Below are positions 55,048 through 64,000 of a DNA stretch of 64,000 nucleotides, one piece after another. The stretch is from Harmothoe impar. Its lineage: Eukaryota > Annelida > Polychaeta > Phyllodocida > Polynoidae. The translations under genes and the position numbers were made by a program. Numbering within the stretch: the first letter of the stretch is position 1; every line of letters begins with the position of its first letter. A model generated the notes under the pieces. It saw only the letters and a list, made by a program, of their open reading frames with translations, did no database searches and was not told where the DNA came from. The stretch spans positions 16,397,418 to 16,461,417 of the forward strand of contig OX381707.1 of assembly GCA_947462335.1 (NCBI GenBank). Reading direction: 5' to 3'.

Positions 55048-55829
55048 GTGTCTGCCTCTCCGGTCGTGGGGGTGGACGTGCCGGGGATGGTAGCGTCTGG
55101 TTGTTCCTCCGGGGGTGGCGACTCCTCCGCCTGCTACCTCTTGTGGGGAGATGGTGACGGTGGTGTGCGCCGGTTGTTCCTCCCCCTCCTCTTCCTCCTC
55201 GGAGAGGGCTATGCGGTGGTATCGTACTGGGGGACGGGGGGGGGATCTTCCACCTCAATCACGTATCCTGCACTGTGCGGAATAAAGAGACCTGGGGAAG
55301 TCTGCGCAGGGGAGGAGAGGGTCTGGGTGAGCGACCTTTCGGTGGGAGGGGGAACTCCTGCTGCTGCCAGAGCCTCCTTCTCCTCTGGAGTGTCCCCAAA
55401 GCTCAAGTATATGCGCATCCGCTCCTGATGGCAGACAAAGGACCACGTGTCTGCCTCTCCGGTCGTGGGGGTGGACGTGCCGGGGATGGTAGCGTCTGGT
55501 TGTTCCTCCGGGGGTGGCGACTCCTCCGCCTGCTACCTCTCGTGGGGAGATGGTGACGGTGGTGTGCGCCGGTTGTTCCTCCCCCTCCTCTTCCTCCTCG
55601 GAGAGGGCTATGCGGTGGTATCGTACTGGGGGACGGGGGGGGGGGGATCTTCCACCTCAATCACGTATCCTGCACTGTGCGGAATAAAGAGACCTGGGGA
55701 AGTCTGCGCAGGGGAGGAGAGGGTCTGGGTGAGCGACCTTTCGGTGGGAGGGGGAACTCCTGCTGCTGCCAGAGCCTCCTTCTCCTCTGGAGTGTCCCCA
55801 AAGCTCAAGTATATGCGCATCCGCTCCTG
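55048..55829. repeat. 380-bp direct duplication in element 2
   Basis: Copies 55048-55427 and 55447-55829 are nearly identical, differing in a TTG/TCG change and the length of a G run, with 19 bp between them. Confidence 0.85.
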
Positions 55830-56247
55830 CAGGCGGCGGGCCCTATCTCGTGATGTTTCCTCGTCGTCTGGCTGATCCGTGGGGGGGGGGGTGGCGACTG
55901 CCCGCCCGGGGTCCCCATCGCCATCAGGTTCGTGGCGGCCAGTGCCGCTTCTGCCTCGGAGGAGATGCTGGCCGCTGGTCGGCCTTCAGGCGAGCCCAAG
56001 CTGAACCCTGGTGAGGGGCCCAGCGAGTCCGCCCGCTCCCCCTGCAGGGGTGAGGTGGTGAGCTGCTCGGAGGCCGTCAGGGTGGACTCACTGCCCGATG
56101 GTGCCGCTTCCATCTCTTCCGGTGTCTTGGTTGGGGGTTGCTTTCGCTCCGCCTTGGTGGGGGTACGGGTCAGTACCACCACAGGCACCCGCAGCCCCAC
56201 TTCCTCACCAGTTGCTGCCTGTCCCCCCCCGCTTTCTGGCTGAGGCA

Positions 56248-56361
56248 GAGGTGGAGCCGGTAGACGAGGTGGAGGAGGTCTTCCTGGAGGAACTGGTGGA
56301 GGTAGAGGTGGAGCCGGTGGACGAGGTGGAGGAGGTCTTCCTGGAGGAGCTGGTGGGAGTG
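56248..56361. repeat. 57-bp tandem repeat
   Basis: Two units starting GAGGTGGAGCCGGT; on the minus strand they encode Ser/Thr-rich repeats. Confidence 0.8.
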
Positions 56362-56822
56362 CCTTTCGAGGTGGTGGCTACCTTCCTACCCGACTCCGCC
56401 GATGACTCCGCAGCCTGTTGTCGCTCTCGGGCTTTCTACTCCTCCACCCGGGGAGAAGATCGGTTCGGCACCACCACCACGCTAGGGACAGCTTTCGAAG
56501 ACGAGGAGGTGGTCTTGCTCTTACCGGCAGTCGAAGACTTGCTGCTGGCAGAGGTGGTGGGCCGGGCCGCGGAGTCGAGGCTCCTACTGGCGGAGGCGCT
56601 GCTCTCCCTCCGGCTGCTGGAACCCCGGGCCGGTGTGGAGGAGCGTCGGCGGCTGGCCGACTCCGCAGACGGCGAGGGTGCCGTCTCCCTGGCCGCGGAT
56701 GCTGGGGAAGTAGGAGGACGCACGGCGGAGGGTGGGGTCAATCGGGTGTTTATCTGGCATGGGTTTCTCTCCGGTTACCCAGGGGTGCTTAGGGTCCCGG
56801 TGATAACCATCCAGGTTTATCC

Positions 56823-57485
56823 TTAAGTCTCTTTTCCGCACGGCAGCAAACACCCCCCTGCATTACCTCCTCGGCATCGGTTGGTGCCTGTGCCCCGGGG
56901 ACACAGCCATCCCATTGCTTGGCCATCTGCATGCTGTTCCCTGACGTGTCTTGCTCGATTGCACGACTTAGTGAAGGTCTTATCACACAAGTTACAGTGG
57001 TACAACCCGTCTGCCTCCATGTCGTCTGCATGTGGAGTTGGAGTCAAGATGGCGGCTTTGTTATGGTGTTCATCCGGGCGGTGCGGATCTCGCCTCTCTC
57101 GAGACCTGCCGCGAGAGGATGACTCCGCGGAACTCCGCGCGGAGTCCCGGTCGTCTGCATCCTTAGTTTGCCTCCCTTTTCCCCTTTCTTTAGACCTACT
57201 TCGATCTCTACGAGAGCCTGAGCTTGCTTGTTCCTCCCTCCGCGTTTTTGGTGGAGCAATGGTTGATGTAACTCCCTTTCTTCCCCTCAGGTTGTGATGA
57301 CCTAGGACGCTCTGGCCGTCTTTGCGGAGCTTCGCGGAGTCCCCCCCCCGTGCTTGTGTGCGGCGATCCCCAGCTCTTGCCGCTGGTTCCCCCCGGGTGG
57401 TGCGGAGTCGACTCCGCAACCTGCCAAACCCGTTGTTTTTACTGTGGAGGGGAGGCCTTCCCTCCTTGGGCTGTCTTCTGACCAT
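56823..57485 (-). CDS. C2H2 zinc-finger ORF of element 2
   Basis: About 220 codons from ATG 57485, starting 17 nt after the pol stop and in another frame. The N-terminal two thirds are Arg/Ser-rich (RS-like, nuclear or RNA-associated character). Then comes one classical finger, C-x2-C-x12-H-x4-H (YHCNLCDKTF..RARHVREQH). It is placed like the accessory genes of element 1 but is not obviously homologous. The frame may originally have continued into the low-complexity region. A nucleic-acid-binding role is inferred. Confidence 0.65.
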   Translation of the reverse strand: MVRRQPKEGRPPLHSKNNGFGRLRSRLRTTRGEPAARAGDRRTQARGGDSAKLRKDGQSVLGHHNLRGRKGVTSTIAPPKTRREEQASSGSRRDRSRSKERGKGRQTKDADDRDSARSSAESSSRGRSRERRDPHRPDEHHNKAAILTPTPHADDMEADGLYHCNLCDKTFTKSCNRARHVREQHADGQAMGWLCPRGTGTNRCRGGNAGGCLLPCGKET

Positions 57486-57501
57486 TTCCCCACCCACCTT
57501 A

Positions 57502-60378
57502 CTACCGCTCCCGCCTCTCTCCCTTGTACTCCCGGGGGAGGGGGGGGGGTATCACTTTCAGTTGGTCGAACGGTACCACTTTGGCCTTCCTGCCCTCTCC
57601 CTTTATTTCGTACACTGACTGAGAAATGCGAGCCGTTACTACCCAGGGGCCCATCCACAGGCGTTGCAGCTTGGGACTTCGCCCTATCTTCTTGCCGGGG
57701 TGGTGGTAGTATACCGTGGCTCCCACCTCTATCTCCCGGGTGGTCGCCCTCCCGTCGTAGTTGCGGCTCTGTCTGGCGACTGACGTCCCGATGTGTTCCC
57801 GGGCCAGGGCATGGGCAGTGGCGGTGTTCCTCTGCAGGCTAGCGACATACCCCGGTCTGCCCCCACCCACCTCCTCCATGGGCTCTGGGTACAGAAGGGC
57901 CAAGGGCAGATTAGTTTCCCGCCCCAACATCATCATGTTTGGTGTCACTCCGGTAGTGGAGTGCACCGAGGATCTGTACGCCGACATCACCATGGAGAGA
58001 TGCTCGTCCCAATCTGAGTGGTCCTCGGCTACCACCGCGGAGAGCAAAGCCTCGATGGTGCGGTTAGCCTGCTCCACCATTCCGTCCGAGCGCGGATTGA
58101 AAGCACAAGTGCGGGTCTGCCTGATCCCCAGAATGCGGATGACTTCCAGGAACAGGTTAGACTGGAAGTTGCGCCCTTGATCGGAATGGAGACTAACGGG
58201 GGCCCCAAACCGGCACACCCCGGTGTCGACCAGGGCCCGAGCCACCGTGGCAGCCTCTTGGTTGGGGATGGCCACCGCTTTGGCCCATTTCGTGAAGTAG
58301 TCTATGATCACTACGATGTACAAATTCTTCCTGGGGGTTGGTGTCAGAGGTCCCATAATGTCTATGGTCATCCTCTCCATGGGCAGCCCCACCCCCACGT
58401 GTCCCATTGGAGCCCGTGTGGGGTGGGGTGCCGGCTTCCTTTCCAGGCACATTTTGCACGTGGCCGTCCAGTAGGTTATGTCCCTTCTGAAATCCTGCCA
58501 GTACCATCTTTCTTGTAGCTTCCGTACGGTTCTGTCCCTTCCAAAGTGTCCCACCATACCTCCCCCGTGTGCTGCCTCGAACGCCTCGGCCTTCCTTTTG
58601 TCAGGTACCAGGATCTGAAAAGCTCTGTTGCTTCCGGGGACAAACCACCATCTCCCTAGAAGCCCTTGTTTAATGGCCAATCTACCCAGTTGTGTAGCCA
58701 GAGATTTCACTGCGTACCCTTTGTCCGCCAGTGTCTCCTTGCACGGTTCGGTCCCTTCCTCCACCCATTTGTACACCAAACCTAGAACGGCGTCTTCCTT
58801 CTGGTCATTTTTCCAACTCTCTCTAACTTCCCCCGCTGTGTCCGGGTCGTCTGCCCCCCGCCTAGTGATGGCCCGTACCGACGCCGGCGCCGCCTCCTCT
58901 TCCTCGTCTGACCTCCCACACTGTCGGCAGGGGATCCGGGATAGCCCATCCGCATTACCGTGTAGCCTACCGGCCCGGTGTTCTATGGTGTAATCATAAG
59001 TGTCCAATATGGAGATCCATCTGGCCACTTGTCCTTCCGGTTCTTTGAAGGCCATAACCCATTTCAATGCCGCATGGTCCGTGCGGATGAGGACGTTCCT
59101 CCCTAGTAGGTAATGTCGAAATTTCGGTAACCCGAAGATAATCGCCAGCAATTCCCTTCGGGTGACGCAGTAGTTCCGCTCCGCTCTGTTGAGCGTGCGG
59201 CTGCCGTATGTGAGGACAATCTCCCGTACGTCCCCCTCCCCCCCTTGTTTTTGGGACAGCACCACCCCCAGGCCGGTGTCAGAGGCGTCAGTGTCCATGA
59301 CCAGTTGTCCCTCATCTTCTGGGTAGCCCAGGATGGGCGCCTCCATAAGTAGACGACGCAACTCGTCAAACGCCACCTGACACCCCCTGTCCCACTTAAA
59401 AATTCGTCCTTTGTCTGCCATCTGTGTGAGGGGTTTCGCCAGGGTAGCGAATTCCGGGACGAACGCCCTTTAGTAGCCAGCCAGCCCCAGAAAGCTGCGC
59501 ACCTCCGTGAGACTCTCTGGCACGGGTCAGTCCCGTATGGCCTCTATCTTCGCCGGGTCCGTAGCTACCCCATCCTTGCTGACCACATGACCCAAGAAAC
59601 TGACTTTCCTTCTAGCCAGCTGGCATTTTGATGGTTTGATTTTCAGGCCGGCTGCTTCTAGGCGCCCCAGTACCTCCCCCAATCGTTGGAGATGGCCCTC
59701 GAAGTCTCGGGCGAAGACGACGATATCGTCGAGGTAGACCAGGCAGGACATCCATTGTAGGCCCCGCATGGCTACCTCCATCAGTCTTTCAAACGTACTG
59801 GGGGCATTGCACAGTCCGAAGGGCATCACTGTGAACTGGTACAGCCCCCGGTGCGTCGAGAACGCCGTCTTCTCCCGATCCTCCGGGGCCATCTCCACCT
59901 GCCAGTACCCGCTGACAAGGTCCATGGTGCTGAACCATTGGGACCCCGCCAGTGTATCCAGGGAGTCGTCGATGCGCGGTAGTGGGTACGCGTCCTTCCT
60001 CGTGGCCTCATTGAAGCGGCGGTAGTCCACACAGAAACGCATGGTGCCGTCTTTCTTTTTTACAAGAACCACTGGGGAGGCCCAGGGCCCGTTTGCTGGT
60101 TCTATGATGCCCGAGGTTAGCATTTTCTCTACCTCTGCTTCCACCAACGCCCGCCAATGGGGAGCGAGTCTCCTTGGTGGCATCCTAATCGGGGGGTGTT
60201 CCCCCGTTTGTATGTGGTGTTGAATGTAGTTTGCCCTCCCCGTATCCCCCAGTCTGAGCTGAAACGCCCCGCAGTGCTTGCACAGGAGGTTCTCCAAAGG
60301 AGTCTTCCGATCTTCCTCGACGCCCTCCGTCAACGTGCGGATGAGGTCATCCGCTTCCCCCGGGGTTCCCTGTGGCAC
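57502..60378 (-). pseudogene. pol: pol of element 2: RT, RNase H, integrase
   Basis: One frame of 959 codons broken by TGA (59529-59527, where gypsy pols usually have a Trp codon) and TAA (59472-59470). It holds RT motifs KKDGTMRFCVDYR, MDLVSGYWQ (Asp153) and YLDD (215-218), RNase H (MDTDAS, RRELLA, RTDHA, NADGLSR), the integrase zinc head (CKMC), DD35E core (IDIMGP, SDQGRNF, DGMVEQ) and a GPW-type module. The GYWQ-KTAF segment missing from element 1 is intact here. The frame is -1 to the protease remnant. Confidence 0.9.
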
Positions 60379-60850
60379 TTCGCGGCTTCCCCCTGATTTA
60401 TCTCCGCCGGTTCCTCCACGGGCTCCAGCGAGGCCAGTGTCATGTCCTTGTACACGACGACTGCATCTTGTCCGGGGTTAGATATCCGCACTGGTGTGGT
60501 TTCTTTTGTCGTATCCACCAAGGCACGCCCGACCAGCAGGCCCCTGTCCTCCTCCACCTCTCGTAGGCCCTCTACCAGGCCCCCTTCTCCTCCCGTCCAG
60601 TCTCCCACCAGGTATCCCCCTATAATGGCTTCCTCCCCTGGCGGTATCACTTTGGTGTGGCAGCTGATGACTCGACAGAAGTTCAGTTCCTCTTCCTCCA
60701 GCGTTGGTAGCAGCAGCCGCTCCCCCGCCAAGTCCACCAGAAATCTCGTTTGTAACAGGAATCGTGATCCCACGATTGCGTCCGTAGGTAACTTGGACAG
60801 CTGAAACGTCACCTCCCACGATCTACTTTTGACCCGGAGCAGCACAGTGA
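60330..60850 (-). pseudogene. pro: protease remnant of element 2
   Basis: A frame -1 to gag encodes a retropepsin C-terminal half (TFQLSKLPTDAIVGSRFLL resembles the second protease motif). The DTG catalytic motif and any zinc knuckle are absent, because gag capsid sequence runs straight into it, indicating an internal deletion near 60870. Confidence 0.6.
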
Positions 60851-62886
60851 CACGAGAGGGAGAGCATTCTGTGCTGAGCCATGGGGCTGCATGCAGGCTT
60901 CTGCGTGCAAGGCCACCTGTACCGCCTGGGAGAGGGTAGTAGCCGACGACTGGTGTACCCACATTTGCATCTGGATGTCCTTCAAGGAGTCCACGAAGTG
61001 GTCTTTTGCCATAACATCTACCGTAGCCATGTCTGCTAGTGGGTACGCCAACCTTGTGTACCTCTCTACTTCCTCCGCATGTGTTTGGAGGCATTCCCCC
61101 TTGTTCCTCTCCTTGCCCTTTAGTATGGCCTTATATCTGGCGGCCTGGTTAGGGGGCTGGAACCTCGCGATGAGCGCTGCTCTCAGTTTCCTGTATCCTC
61201 CTTCCGCTCCTGGTTCTATTCCTGACAGAAGACATCTTGCCACTCCTGTCAGGCTTAGTCCGAGGAATACCCCGGCCGTGGTTTCGTCCCAGCTGTTCGC
61301 AGTACAGCACAGATCGAAGTGAGACAGATATTCCGAGAGGTGTGTCTGGCCGTCGAACTTTCCAGGCATGTAAACTGGCTTCACCGGCTTCCTGCCCCAG
61401 CTCCCTTCCTGCTGGACCCCTTTCCCTGCCCCCGGTGTCATCGTCGTGACTGACCCAACCACATTTGGTGACAGGTACTTCTGCGCATTCAGCTGGTACC
61501 CTTGTGGTTTCCATTCCATTGCGTCTCCCCCACCTGGTGGGCCTCCCCCCAGGTATGTAGCGGGAACCAGCGGCTGCATACCCCCTGGAATTGGCACTTG
61601 AGAACCCACTTGTGGCTTGGATTCTGCGTACCCCGTCCCCCATTCTCTTTCCGCCGGCTCCGTGGACACTCCCGCATATCCCCCTTGGTTGATAGCGGCC
61701 CCACTTTGCCCCTGCACTTCAGCTGCTATAGCCGCCCTATAACCCAGTGAACAAAAAACGTTATACAACATTTTATAACGTTATATAACGTTAAATAACG
61801 TTTCTCTAGGGCTCCCTTCTATGGCATAACGTTATATGAAATTTTATAACGTTATTTTGACGTAAAATAACGTTTTTTTGTTAGCTGGGAAGCTGCTTCC
61901 CTCCTGGCTACTTCCTCTTGAGCTGCTTCTACCTTTGCTATCTTTTTCCGCACCGACTCCGCCCTCATGGCGTCCTCCTCTGCCCTTTCCACTCTCTCTG
62001 CCTCCATGCGTTTCCTCTCTGCCTCCAGGGCTGCGGCCCCTTCCCTAATCTCAGCCCGTCTTTTGGCCTCTATCCTGCTGATCTCTTCTCTCTCCCCCCT
62101 TCTCGTCTCTTCCTCCCTTTCGGTGGCTATTCGCAAAGCTTCCACTTCCCTAGCCACTTCTTTCTTTGACTCCTCTATCCTCCTATTTTCCTTCACCAAG
62201 GCCATCTCCTTCATCCTCGCCCGCACCTCCTGTAGGATGTACTCATGCCCCGTGGGGGTGGCCCCACTCTCTCCCCTTCCCTCGACTCCGCTTCCCGCTG
62301 CGGAGTTGACTCCGCACTCCTCTCCCGCGAGATCCCGCACCGGCCGCGAGAGCGAGACGGTTTCCTTGGTAACTTTGTTTATCTCCGCCGCCGCCTCCTC
62401 CTCCGGCGCCCATGGTACAGTATCCGCACTTTCTCTCCCTTCTAGACTCCCCTCGTCCTCTCTTGGCGCCCATATCCTCCTTCCTTCCTCTGCTACTCTG
62501 CAGGACTTCTCCTTTTCTTTGAATGCCTTCGCCATCTCCTCCCATTTCTCATTCTGGAGCTGCCTTTCTCTCTCCATTTTGCCGATCCTCTCCGCCTCCT
62601 CGGATCTCCACTTCATCACCCATTGTCGCTGTAACTCCGCAGCTCTCCGCATTTCCTCCTCCTCTTCTCCCTCCTTCGTTTCTGGTCCTTGCGGAAAGCC
62701 TGGGGGCGGTTTGACCGTCTCCTGAAGACTTCTGGATCCCCCATACTCAGCTCTTCCCTCTACTTTCCTCTGCGGAGTCCGGAGGTACACGCTCTCTCCC
62801 ACATCTACTTCTTCCACTTCCTCAAAGTCCCTCATCCTCTCTTCCAGATTCGCTGATGCCAATCCCAATGACCTTCGTCCATCCAT
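60809..62886 (-). pseudogene. gag: gag of element 2, interrupted by a MITE
   Basis: Starts at ATG 62886. An N-terminal Glu/Arg-rich coiled coil (about 62700-61900) is followed by a Gly/Pro-rich linker and a capsid region (GKFDGQTHLSEYLSHFD to ALHAEA). A 147-bp AACGTT MITE with a 2-bp AA duplication sits at 61743-61889; MITE plus duplication is 149 nt, and the frames before and after differ by exactly that, so gag was open when it was hit. It ends without a zinc knuckle. Confidence 0.8.
61743..61889. mobile_element. 147-bp AACGTT MITE inside gag
   Basis: Ends CCCAGTGAACAAAAAACGTT / AACGTTTTTTTGTTAGCTGGG, AA duplicated on both sides, interior ATAACGTTATATAACGTTA. Confidence 0.8.
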
Positions 62887-62911
62887 TTTCTCCGGGCGTG
62901 ATTTGCTGTCT

Positions 62912-62930
62912 TTTAAACCGCTTGTCACCA
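62912..62930 (-). promoter_or_regulatory. primer-binding site of element 2
   Basis: TGGTGACAAGCGGTTTAAA on the minus strand begins one base after the 5' LTR; tRNA not assigned. Confidence 0.5.
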
Positions 62931-62931
62931 C

Positions 62932-63658
62932 TGTAATAGAAAGACTAAGGCCGGCTGGGGAATGCAAGGAACACGAGAACACAGACAGTTTATGAATAAA
63001 GGCTTTTATTTCATGGTGAATATGGCCTATCAAGGTTAAAGCAATGGGAGTGCCGTATGCGAGGGGAGCGTGAAATAACCCTCAGGCATATTTCACGCTC
63101 TGCCCATATTTCACGCTCCGAGGGTCACGTGACCTGCGCGGAATTCAAAATGGCGGCCGTCAGAAGTAAACAAACACCGCAGGAGTAAACAAACATCGCG
63201 GAGGTAAACAAACATAGCTTGTTTAACAGTTTTAGATGGATAAACCCTGAAATAAATACAGAGCGGCACTTTAAAGTGCACTCGTCAGTGGTTACTGCAC
63301 TTGAGCTGCCTGCCCCGTATTTCACTAGGCCTGCGGCCAGCGTGAAATACGGGGCAGGCAGCTCTCGTGCAGTAACCACTGACTCAGTCACTTCAGCGTG
63401 CAGCTCTGTCTATGTATTCAGGAAGATGCTTGACTAGTGGTTATTTATTATACATAAGGCACATCGACAGTTCTTATGACCAACTGCGGACTTTAGGAGC
63501 CAAGGGGGTACGTCCGTTGCCAAGCTTGAGCCAGAGTAGACTGAGGCACGACTCCGCAACGCGCCCTAATATAGGGCTCGCTACGGAGGCGCCCTCTGGT
63601 GGGCGGCGGACGCACTACTCCTGCGCTCCCGACTCCGCAGCGGCTCCTTCCCGCTACA
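62932..63658 (-). repeat. 5' LTR of element 2, split by an insertion
   Basis: 319 bp of LTR interrupted at 63006-63413. It carries the same CTCF-type motif as the 3' LTR (63589-63602, GCGCCCTCTGGTGG on plus). Confidence 0.88.
63006..63413. mobile_element. 408-bp insertion in the 5' LTR
   Basis: Absent from the 3' LTR. It holds a GTCACGTGAC palindrome (63124-63133), a YY1-type AAAATGGCGGCC (63147-63158), three GTAAACAAACA forkhead-type words at 19-bp spacing (63166, 63185, 63204) and a long hairpin (about 63278-63385). GTGAAATA/TATTTCAC words also occur near 40760. No transposase; no clear target duplication. Confidence 0.65.
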
Positions 63659-64000
63659 ATACATTCTTTGCAAAACAATTTTAATTCCATGTCAATTCAT
63701 TCTTAATTACATGGTTGCCCATTTTTGGACAGGACCTTTTAATGTTAGTTATTGGGGCTTATGCCAAATCTATAGTGTTATTCCAGAAATTATTTCTGGG
63801 GTTTTAGTAGAATACATGGGAATGATGTCATTGTCCCGACACGATGATAGTGTGTCATAGCACGGTGTTGATGTGCTTTTGCAGTGTACTAGGATGTTTG
63901 CAGCACACTACAATTTTGAGCATAATATTATGAGATGTTTCTATACTTGTTACCATTTCGTGTAGGGGGGGGAGAGAGTAACCACCGCACAGATCTATTG
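63659..64000. repeat. right flank with dispersed repeat
   Basis: No gene. 63741-63935 is related to 41700-41910. Confidence 0.5.

Larger units (their letters stand above)
53441..56800 (-). pseudogene. low-complexity accessory region of element 2
   Basis: Several open stretches on the minus strand (55040-54726, 54675-54118, 56200-55805, 56741-56436) encode Pro-, Ser-, Thr- and Arg-rich peptides without a recognised domain. The frames are broken into pieces, consistent with a decayed gene downstream of the zinc-finger ORF. It includes a 380-bp direct duplication (55048-55427 and 55447-55829) and a 57-bp tandem repeat (56248-56361). Confidence 0.45.
53113..63658 (-). mobile_element. LTR element 2: degraded Ty3/gypsy-type retrotransposon
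   Basis: 10.5 kb, minus strand, flanked by a 4-bp ATAC repeat (53109-53112 and 63659-63662). LTRs differ at roughly ten positions, so it is older than element 1. Order: 5' LTR (right), gag, protease remnant, RT, RNase H, integrase, zinc-finger ORF, low-complexity coding-like region, 3' LTR (left). It is far more GC-rich than its surroundings. It has stop codons in pol, a deletion between capsid and protease, a MITE in gag and a 408-bp insertion in the 5' LTR. It lies 0.9 kb upstream of gene B in the same orientation. Confidence 0.93.

Noticed and set aside
53836..56826. Plus-strand ORFs across element 2
   Set aside because: They are GC-rich shadow frames antisense to the element, without motifs.

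Overview
The window is animal nuclear DNA. Genes are split by GT-AG introns, and the gaps are packed with small inverted-repeat elements and LTR retrotransposons. My best guess is a cephalochordate (Branchiostoma-like) genome, from the laccase-type multicopper oxidases and the dense, varied MITE load. The sequence alone does not prove the species.

Host genes: two paralogous, membrane-anchored, laccase-like multicopper oxidases (MCOs) lie in tandem on the minus strand. Gene B (52250 to 37075, about 780 aa) is upstream of gene A (31404 to 1364, about 775 aa). Each has five coding exons with the same intron phases (0, 1, 0, 1), so they arose by gene duplication. Each has a signal peptide, three cupredoxin-type regions, all ten copper-ligand histidines plus the type-1 cysteine, a Pro-rich linker, one C-terminal membrane helix and a Cys-rich cytoplasmic tail.

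Mobile DNA: the 22-kb second intron of gene A holds a nearly unmutated Ty3/gypsy-type LTR retrotransposon (element 1, 8107-19366, plus strand, antisense to the gene). Its 322-bp LTRs differ at one base and are flanked by a 4-bp target duplication. Gag, protease and pol occupy three frames, with a T TTT TTG slippery site at the protease/pol junction. Beyond pol it carries two more overlapping genes, one with Cys/His zinc-binding motifs, behind what looks like their own promoter. A second, older, GC-rich gypsy-type element (element 2, 53113-63658, minus strand) lies just upstream of gene B. It also has a zinc-finger gene after pol and is broken by stop codons, deletions, a MITE in gag and a 408-bp insertion in its 5' LTR.

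The remaining sequence is intronic or intergenic and consists largely of MITE-like palindromes, minisatellites, ends of non-LTR retrotransposons, a captured gag fragment and an old tandem duplication inside intron 2 of gene A. The most novel-looking item is the extra transcription unit of element 1. No rRNA, intact tRNA or CRISPR was seen.
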